Shown here one piece after another: positions 1 through 5,064 of a DNA stretch of 7,085 bases (position 1 is the stretch's first letter; each line of letters starts with the position of its first letter). This DNA comes from an uncultured beta proteobacterium (lineage in GTDB: Bacteria; Pseudomonadota; Gammaproteobacteria; Burkholderiales; Rhodocyclaceae). A program made the position numbers and the translations under genes. The notes under the pieces were generated by a model. It worked only from the letters and a program-made list of their open reading frames with translations, did no database searches and was not told the DNA's origin. The stretch covers positions 1 to 7,085 of the forward strand of contig CAIYYE010000166.1 of assembly GCA_903930395.1 (NCBI GenBank). The letters run 5' to 3'.

Positions 1-435
1 AAGAACGAGGCAGCACTGGTCGTTCGCTTCCGGGATACGCTGTTGCGCGAACAGGAGATTCTGCGCGCCGGCACCAGTGACGAACTGGCCGATATCAACA
101 CGAAAAAGCTGGCCCTGGCGGAAAGCCTTAACACACTTGGGGCAGAACGCGCCCAGACACTCTCCCCGGGCCAGGAGAGTACGACAGACATGCATGCATG
201 GTTGGCCGCCCACCCACGCGATACCGAGTCGGCAAAACTCTGGGCAGGGCTGCTCGAGGTGGCTCGCGAAGCCCGCGAAATCAATGAAGTGAATGGCAGT
301 CTGATCAACGCCCTGCATCAAAAGACCAGCGATGCGCTATCCATCCTGACCCGCAGCGAGTCCGAGCAATCGCTCTACAGCCGGGACGGTCAGGCGGCAT
401 CCACGACAGGTAGTCGCATCATCGATTCGGCCTGA
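1..435 (+). CDS. flgN: FlgN-family flagellar export chaperone, 5' end outside window
   Basis: FlgN is a small, largely helical cytoplasmic chaperone that binds the hook-filament junction proteins FlgK and FlgL and delivers them to the flagellar export gate. The frame is open from the first base, with no stop upstream of the TTG at 43, so the gene almost certainly starts beyond the left edge; 144 codons are visible before a TGA at 433-435. FlgN proteins are usually about 140-160 residues, so little is missing. Family features seen: the early helix with EQEIL, the LADINTKKLALAESL segment (a D/L..K.AL pattern), a lone W in the middle, the NEVNGSLI motif (visible residues about 93-100), and a C-terminal LYSRDGQ followed by GSRIIDSA. 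It converges on motD with an 18-base gap. FlgN is poorly conserved, so the call rests on this pattern plus flagellar context. The flgM and flgA genes often lie upstream of flgN, but that region is not visible here. Confidence 0.85.
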   Translation, partial: KNEAALVVRFRDTLLREQEILRAGTSDELADINTKKLALAESLNTLGAERAQTLSPGQESTTDMHAWLAAHPRDTESAKLWAGLLEVAREAREINEVNGSLINALHQKTSDALSILTRSESEQSLYSRDGQAASTTGSRIIDSA

Positions 436-436
436 C

Positions 437-457
437 CTGTCCGGTCACCCGGATCAG
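437..457. terminator. Possible bidirectional hairpin between convergent flgN and motD
   Basis: The 18-base gap between the flgN stop and the motD stop, plus a few bases of each gene, can form a stem CTG-TCCGG / CCGGA-CAG with a TCAC loop (440-444 pairing with 449-453, 437-439 with 455-457) and one bulged T at 454. A competing stem TGACC/GGTCA (433-437 with 443-447) uses the flgN stop codon. Neither stem is followed by a T-run on either strand, so this is not a canonical intrinsic terminator. Its position between convergent operons makes a weak bidirectional terminator or 3'-end stabiliser plausible, but that is inference. Confidence 0.3.
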
Positions 458-1254
458 CGAGTAGCCGGCTTCGCCTCGTTGATCTCGGTCGGTTCTTCCG
501 GGCGATTCGAGTCGATCATGATCGCAACTCGCCGGTTTCTTGCCCGTCCCTCCGCCGTCGTATTGGTTTCCACCGGCCGGGTTTCGCCATAACCGATAGC
601 CGTCAAGCGCTCGGCGCCCACGCCGCCATCATTGAACAAGCGAAGCACGGTGGTCGCCCGCATGGCCGACAACTCCCAATTGGATGGAAACTGCGGCGTG
701 GCAATCGGGACATTATCGGTATGCCCTTCGATGGTTATCGGAAAATCCGTACTCGCCAGCACCTGGGAGATGACACTCATGGCACTGATCGATGCCGGCT
801 GCAAACGTGCCTGCCCGGGCGCAAATAGAACGCTGTCGCTGATTTCGATGGTGACGCCACGACTGGTCTGCAGCAAGCGGATTGTTCCTGAGGCAACGAG
901 GGGCTGAAGGGCATCCGTAATGTTGTCGGCGATATTCTTCATCTTTTGCCGCTGCTCGACCTTTTTGGCCTCGTTCTTGGCCGTTTCCGGCACCTTGTCG
1001 ACCTTGATGATGGGCCGGGGCGGCATCGGCGGCGCACCCGCCATGACAGTGACAGGCTGCCCGCCGGGTTCACCCGTCTTGTTGTTGAAGGCGTTCGTCA
1101 GCGAACTGGAGAGGACCTTGTATTTGCCCTCATTGACCGATGATACAGCGTACATGACGACGAAAAAGGCAAACAGCAGGGTAATGAAGTCGGCGTAGGA
1201 GACCAGCCAGCGTTCGTGGTTCTCATGCTCCTCTTCACGACGTTTGCGCGCCAT
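454..1254 (-). CDS. motD: Flagellar motor stator protein MotD (MotB family)
   Basis: This 266-residue protein is the B-type stator subunit, anchored in the inner membrane and bound to peptidoglycan; with MotC it forms an ion channel that drives rotor torque. A basic and acidic cytoplasmic N-terminus leads into one membrane helix (about 17-39) containing SYADFITLLFAFF, whose Asp22 is the equivalent of the ion-binding Asp of MotB. Next come a SSVNEGKY plug-like stretch, a Gly/Pro-rich segment (about 61-90), a charged helical linker (about 91-117) and an OmpA-like domain (about 130-250). That domain has EGHTDN at 176-181, NWELSAMRA at 192-200, GYGETRP at 221-227 and NRRV at 240-243. The NHERWLVSYADFITLLFAFFV-type N-terminus matches MotD better than enteric MotB. 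The ATG overlaps the motC stop as TGATG. The only Shine-Dalgarno-like run (AAGGG) lies 12 bases upstream, so translational coupling to motC is likely. It is the last gene of the minus-strand chain. Confidence 0.93.
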   Translation of the reverse strand: MARKRREEEHENHERWLVSYADFITLLFAFFVVMYAVSSVNEGKYKVLSSSLTNAFNNKTGEPGGQPVTVMAGAPPMPPRPIIKVDKVPETAKNEAKKVEQRQKMKNIADNITDALQPLVASGTIRLLQTSRGVTIEISDSVLFAPGQARLQPASISAMSVISQVLASTDFPITIEGHTDNVPIATPQFPSNWELSAMRATTVLRLFNDGGVGAERLTAIGYGETRPVETNTTAEGRARNRRVAIMIDSNRPEEPTEINEAKPATR

Positions 1255-1994
1255 CAGTGGAGATAGCCCTTGAGGCGGCCTTCGATGATCCGGGGATTGT
1301 CACCCACGGCGATACCGACCAGACCATCGACCAGCATTTCGCGCGAGGCCACCATGCGTGTGACGTAATACTTGAGCTTGGCCGCCACCGGCAGGTAGAC
1401 CAGGTTGGCCAGACCGACACCGTAGATCGTCGCGACAAAGGCGACGGCGATGCCACCGCCGAGCTTGGTCGGGTCGGAGAGGTTTTCCATGACGTGGATG
1501 AGGCCCATGACCGCCCCCAGAATGCCGATAGTCGGTGAATAGCCGCCTGCGGCATCCCAGATTTTGGCCGACTGGCGCCATTCCTCTTCGAAGGTACCGA
1601 TCTCGACTTCCAGCAACTCGCGGATGCGCTCCGGATCGGCGCCATCGACCAGTAACTGCAAACCCTTGCGGGCGAATTCATCCTTGATGCCCGGAATGAA
1701 ATTTTCCAGGGCCAGCAAACCCTCGCGACGAGACATCTGGCTCCAGTTCATGATTTGCTCGATCTGGCGCTTCTGTTCGATGACCGGGGGAATCCAGATC
1801 CACTTGGCCATCGTCATGCCGCGTTTGAATATGTGCAGCGGGCTCTGTAGCAGGACGGCCCCCAATGTGCCGCCAAGCACGATCAGCAAGGCCGTGGGCT
1901 GCACCAGGGAACCGATGCTTCCGCCTTCGAGGAACTGGCCGCCGAGGATTGCTATCGCGCTGATGGCCAGGCCGGCAAGACTGATCTTATCCAC
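1254..1994 (-). CDS. motC: Flagellar motor stator protein MotC (MotA family)
   Basis: This is the A-type stator subunit: a four-helix inner-membrane protein whose cytoplasmic loop pushes on the rotor protein FliG. It has 246 residues, typical for MotC and shorter than enteric MotA. Membrane segments lie at about 4-22, 31-50, 152-172 and 184-206. The cytoplasmic loop carries R90 and E97 (SRREGLLALENF), fitting the conserved Arg and Glu of MotA that contact FliG. P154 in GGYSPTIGILGAVMGL and P202 in VYLPVAAKLK match the two conserved channel prolines. The start is a GTG preceded by a strong AAGGAG seven bases upstream, and it overlaps the fliA stop by eight bases (GTGGATAA). The gene ends in a TGATG junction with motD. 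The MotC name rests on pairing with MotD and on position after fliA. Ion specificity (proton or sodium) cannot be settled from these residues alone. Confidence 0.93.
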   Translation of the reverse strand: MDKISLAGLAISAIAILGGQFLEGGSIGSLVQPTALLIVLGGTLGAVLLQSPLHIFKRGMTMAKWIWIPPVIEQKRQIEQIMNWSQMSRREGLLALENFIPGIKDEFARKGLQLLVDGADPERIRELLEVEIGTFEEEWRQSAKIWDAAGGYSPTIGILGAVMGLIHVMENLSDPTKLGGGIAVAFVATIYGVGLANLVYLPVAAKLKYYVTRMVASREMLVDGLVGIAVGDNPRIIEGRLKGYLH

Positions 1995-2739
1995 CTGCCT
2001 TCTCCTTGCGACGTTTCATGGCAGCCGGAACTTCCGGAACGATACGGCTACGCAGCCGGGCGATGGCCTGGGTGTGCAATTGACAGACGCGCGACTCGGT
2101 AACGCCCATGACCTCGCCTATCTCCCGCAAATTCAGATCCTGCTCATAATACAAGGCCATCATCAATTTTTCGCGCTCCGGCAACAGACTGATGGCCTGC
2201 ACCAATTCCTCCTTGACGCCCCTGTCCTCAAGAATGCTGACTGGATCGGCGTCGTTATCCGTAAAGTGCCGTTCAAGAAAGTCTTCGTCATCGGCCCCGG
2301 AAAAGTCCTCAAAGTAGACGATCTGATGACCGCGTGCATCCTGCAGCGTCCGCTGATAGTCGGCCAGTGACATACCCAGTGCATCAGCCAGTTCCTGCTC
2401 GGATGGCGCCCGGCCGTGCTCGTGCTCAAGCTGGTTGATCGTTGTTTCGATGCGTCGCAACTCCCGCCGCAAATTCCGCGGCAGCCAGTCGTTTTCGCGA
2501 AGGCCATCGAGCATGGCACCCCGAATGCGCTGACTGGCATAGGTTTCGAACTGCGCACCAAAACCTTCCTGATAGCGGTCGATGGCGTCGAGCAAACCGA
2601 GCATCCCGTTCTGGACGAGATCATCGAACTGGACGCTGGGCGGCAGGCGGGCCATCAGGTGATAGGCGATACGCTTCACCAGCGGCATGAAGCGCTGAAC
2701 CAGCTGATCCCTATCTGGCTGCCCGGCAGCGGTATACAT
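1987..2739 (-). CDS. fliA: RNA polymerase sigma-28 factor FliA
   Basis: FliA is the flagellar sigma factor that directs RNA polymerase to late flagellar and chemotaxis promoters and is held inactive by the anti-sigma factor FlgM. The product is 250 residues, close to the usual 240-odd. Sigma region 2 spans about 13-90, with QFDDLVQNGMLGLLDAIDRY, FETYASQRIRGAMLDGLRENDW and the LPRNLRR end. Region 3 is about 91-140. An acidic linker at about 144-166 leads to region 4 at about 178-232, with LPEREKLMMALYYEQDLNL and the helix-turn-helix REIGEVMGVTESRVCQLH. The frame stays open to an ATG at 2916, but residues added there match no sigma factor and only shadow flhG, so the start is the ATG at 2739. 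That ATG forms a TGATG junction with the flhG stop, with a modest AAGAG four bases upstream. It lies in an overlapping gene chain, so its dose probably follows the upstream operon promoter. Confidence 0.96.
   Translation of the reverse strand: MYTAAGQPDRDQLVQRFMPLVKRIAYHLMARLPPSVQFDDLVQNGMLGLLDAIDRYQEGFGAQFETYASQRIRGAMLDGLRENDWLPRNLRRELRRIETTINQLEHEHGRAPSEQELADALGMSLADYQRTLQDARGHQIVYFEDFSGADDEDFLERHFTDNDADPVSILEDRGVKEELVQAISLLPEREKLMMALYYEQDLNLREIGEVMGVTESRVCQLHTQAIARLRSRIVPEVPAAMKRRKEKAGG
2002..2007 (-). promoter_or_regulatory. Ribosome binding site AAGGAG for motC
   Basis: AAGGAG on the minus strand lies inside the end of fliA, seven bases before a GTG at 1994-1992. It supports that GTG as the motC start. 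Confidence 0.8.
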
Positions 2740-3629
2740 CAGGCTCTTAATACGTTGGGTGTAATGCGTTGGCTCAAGTGTAACAGTTGCTGCATGAATT
2801 GACCGACACCGCCCGCCTCGCATTCGCTGCGCTGCCAGTAGAGCATATCCGAGGCGATATCCCGGAATGCCGCCGCCGAAATCGAGTCGGGAGCCTGAAC
2901 CAGTACGGGCCGGCAAAGCTGGGCCGACTGGCGCAGCGACTCGTCGAGCGGAATCGCGCCCGCATACTCGAGTCGCGCCACTCCGCGCTGCGCGGCAACC
3001 TGGGCGATATTCTCGAAAATCGAGCGGGCATCCGACTGGCTGCGCACCTTATTGACCAGAATGCGGAAATGCTTGCGCGAAAAGGCGTGACTTACCTTTT
3101 TGATCAGCGAGTAGGCCTCGGTAATCGAGGCGCTGCTCCCGGACAGGACGACGACTGCCTCCTGGGCAACCAGGCCGAAAGGGGAGAAGCCATTGGGATG
3201 GGCCATGCTGGCATCGACCAGAATGACATCGATGGGCCGCTCCAGGCCGGACATCGCATCGAGCAAGGTCTGCTGCTGCGACAGCGACAAGCGTCCCAGC
3301 TTTCGTGCCGCCCGCGCTGAAGGCAGCACGCGCAAGCCGAGCATGGGCTGAAGCAGCACCTGCGACAGCGGCATTTCGCGCTGAACCACATTGAGGAGAT
3401 CGTGACGGGCGGCCATGCCGAAGGCCGAGGCGATATCATCGCCGGCCGCATGTTCGTCGATGATCAGGACTTCCTTGCCCAGGCGGGCCAGGGCGACTGC
3501 GATATTGGCCACGGCCACGCTGCGTCCGACCCCGTCACATCCGGCGACAAAAGTAATGACCTGCAATTGCTGGGCGCCACCCAGCAGGCGGCGCAATCCA
3601 GCCGCCTGATCGACATGGAAATCAGCCAC
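2739..3629 (-). CDS. flhG: FlhG/FleN, MinD-like flagellar number regulator with eroded ATPase motifs
   Basis: FlhG (FleN, YlxH) is a MinD-type ParA-family protein that limits flagellar number and stimulates the GTPase FlhF through an N-terminal helix. With a GTG start the product is 296 residues. It opens with DFHVDQAAGLRRLL, holding an intact DQAxxLR activation motif at 7-13. The MinD-like fold follows: strand QVITFVAG, P-loop position GCDGVGRS at 30-37, LIIDEH at 55-60, VILVDASM at 135-142, then VVVLSGSSASITEAYSLIKK, FRILVNKVRS and AIPLDESLRQS, all typical of FleN/FlhG. A C-terminal QFMQQLLHLSQRI could be the amphipathic membrane helix. The nucleotide motifs are degenerate: the P-loop has Cys31 and Arg36 where lysines are usual. 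The GTG at 3629 overlaps the flhF stop by eight bases (GTGGCTGA), with GGGGG five bases upstream. An in-frame ATG at 3659 would add ten residues (MPAWWRSGVA) unlike the family and lacks a clear Shine-Dalgarno. Confidence 0.88.
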   Translation of the reverse strand: MADFHVDQAAGLRRLLGGAQQLQVITFVAGCDGVGRSVAVANIAVALARLGKEVLIIDEHAAGDDIASAFGMAARHDLLNVVQREMPLSQVLLQPMLGLRVLPSARAARKLGRLSLSQQQTLLDAMSGLERPIDVILVDASMAHPNGFSPFGLVAQEAVVVLSGSSASITEAYSLIKKVSHAFSRKHFRILVNKVRSQSDARSIFENIAQVAAQRGVARLEYAGAIPLDESLRQSAQLCRPVLVQAPDSISAAAFRDIASDMLYWQRSECEAGGVGQFMQQLLHLSQRITPNVLRA

Positions 3630-5064
3630 GGCTACCCCCGACCGCCACCATGCCGGCATTTGCCATCATCAGTCCGGATTCGACACCGTCGAGACGATGC
3701 GGCGAGCCTTCCGGGACATCCTTGAAGGCACGATGCAGGAGATAGCCCCGATTGGGCAGATGCAGATCTTCCGGGACACGCTGCCCATTGGACACATACT
3801 GTAGCTTCAAGCCATGCCGCATGATGACGTCGAGCACCGTCGCCAGGCTGGCAGCTTCGTCAATCTTGGTCAGGATGCAGCCGGCCAGCGTCTCGCCGGC
3901 ATAGGCGCGCACGACGTCATCGAGCGTATCGCCGCGCGATGTCGAATTTAGCAGGAGCAGGCGCTGGACGTCACAGCCGGCCAGCATGTCGGTCAGCTCT
4001 GGCACGAGCTTGTCGCGCTGGCTCATGCCCATGGTGTCGATCAGCACCATGTGTTTGTGCTGCAGTTCAAGCAGCGTCTGGCGCAATTCGTTGGCATCCT
4101 TGACCAGGTGCACCGATACCCCAAGGATGCGGCCATAGATGCGCAATTGCTCGTGAGCGCCAATCCGGTAACCATCGGTGGTCACCAGCGCCACCTTGCT
4201 CGGGCCATGCCGCAACACGCAACGGGCGGCCAGCTTGGCCGTGGTCGTCGTCTTGCCGACGCCGGTCGGACCAACCAGGGCATAAACGCCGCCACGATCA
4301 ACGATGTCGTTTTCCTGACCGATCGTGACGAGCGAACGGTCGGCGGACCCCTTGACCCAGGCCATCGCCTCCAGCGCATTCATCTCACGCGGCAGATCGG
4401 CCAGCATGTCGCGCGAAAACTGGGGGGAGAACCCGGCATCCAGCATCCGCCGCAAGACTTCTGTTTTGACCGGCTCGGAACGGGCCGTTTCGCCCCAGGC
4501 AAAGCCGGCCATATGCTGCTCGACCAGTTTGCGCAGCGAACGGATTTCATCCATGACTTCCATGGGCACCACTTCCGCCTCGGGACGGCGCGCCACACTG
4601 GCCGGCGCACTGGCCGCGGGGGGCACCGAAGAAGCCGGGACGCCGCGCGATGGTGGCGGGACCGATGGGCCAGGACGGACATTTTCCATCTGGCGCAGCG
4701 CCCCGGTTCGGGGAATGCCTGCATTCACCGTGCTGGCAGCCGGCCGCGGCGCGACGTGCTGATGCGAGGCTGGCGCCGGAACCACGGTGGGCTGTGGCGG
4801 CTGCGAAATTCTTGCCCGCGCCGAACTGAGCACGACGCGATAGTCGTCGTCCGCATGGCTTTCAGGCTGCTTGCGTTCCGGCCTTGGCGTTTCATGAACC
4901 TGGGTCGGGACGATCATCGCCATGTCCCGTGCGGCAACGGCCATGATCTCGACGCCACCGGGCACACCGCGATTGGAAAGGATAATCGCATCGTTCCCGA
5001 GCGTTTCCTTGACCTTGCGCAGGGCATCCCTGGCGGTTGCGGCGATGAATTTCTTGACGTTCAT
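3622..5064 (-). CDS. flhF: Flagellar biosynthesis GTPase FlhF (SRP family)
   Basis: FlhF is the third SRP-type GTPase, beside Ffh and FtsY. It acts at the cell pole or membrane to place the flagellum, and its GTPase is stimulated by FlhG. The product has 480 residues in three parts. The N-terminal B region (about 1-80) starts MNVKKFIAATARDALRKVKE and includes LGNDAIILSNR. A Pro/Ala/Ser/Arg-rich linker of low complexity covers about 85-165. The NG domain covers about 168-455. GTPase motifs are intact: G1 GPTGVGKT at 265-272, G2 TTDGYRIGAHEQL at 295-307, G3 DTMGMSQRD at 343-351, G4 TKIDEA at 399-404 and G5-region SNGQRVPEDL at 425-434. The ATG overlaps the flhA stop as ATGA and has GGAGG six bases upstream. 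It ends in an eight-base overlap with flhG. The variable linker lies between the B and NG parts, as is usual in this family. Confidence 0.97.
   Translation of the reverse strand: MNVKKFIAATARDALRKVKETLGNDAIILSNRGVPGGVEIMAVAARDMAMIVPTQVHETPRPERKQPESHADDDYRVVLSSARARISQPPQPTVVPAPASHQHVAPRPAASTVNAGIPRTGALRQMENVRPGPSVPPPSRGVPASSVPPAASAPASVARRPEAEVVPMEVMDEIRSLRKLVEQHMAGFAWGETARSEPVKTEVLRRMLDAGFSPQFSRDMLADLPREMNALEAMAWVKGSADRSLVTIGQENDIVDRGGVYALVGPTGVGKTTTTAKLAARCVLRHGPSKVALVTTDGYRIGAHEQLRIYGRILGVSVHLVKDANELRQTLLELQHKHMVLIDTMGMSQRDKLVPELTDMLAGCDVQRLLLLNSTSRGDTLDDVVRAYAGETLAGCILTKIDEAASLATVLDVIMRHGLKLQYVSNGQRVPEDLHLPNRGYLLHRAFKDVPEGSPHRLDGVESGLMMANAGMVAVGGSRG
3635..3639 (-). promoter_or_regulatory. 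Weak ribosome binding site for the flhG GTG start
   Basis: GGGGG on the minus strand lies five bases before the GTG at 3629-3627 and can pair with the anti-Shine-Dalgarno with one G-U wobble. It is weak, but better placed than anything before the alternative ATG at 3659, so it favours the GTG start. Confidence 0.45.

Noticed and set aside
43..45. TTG at 43 as the start of flgN
   Set aside because: The frame is open upstream to the window edge with residues that fit the first FlgN helix, so the true start is outside the window.
714..721. TTATCGGT, resembling the -10 of a minus-strand sigma-28 promoter
   Set aside because: No TTTA (minus-strand TAAA) at the right spacing, and it is inside the OmpA-like coding part of motD with no minus-strand gene after motD in view.
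1564..2370. Plus-strand open frame of 268 codons opposite motC and fliA
   Set aside because: It spans the fliA/motC junction on the opposite strand, shows no recognisable domain, and both opposite genes are clearly real.
2514..2528. TGGCAC-N5-ATGC, resembling a sigma-54 promoter on the plus strand
   Set aside because: The -12 element lacks the TTGC form, and it lies inside fliA on the antisense strand with no plus-strand gene downstream.
3630..3659. ATG at 3659 as the flhG start
   Set aside because: It adds ten residues not seen in the family, has no good Shine-Dalgarno, and gives a longer overlap with flhF; the GTG at 3629 leads straight into the family's DFxVDQA N-terminus.
4000..4014. 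TGGCAC-N5-TGTC, resembling a sigma-54 promoter on the plus strand
   Set aside because: The -12 element is poor, and it points antisense inside flhF with nothing to transcribe.
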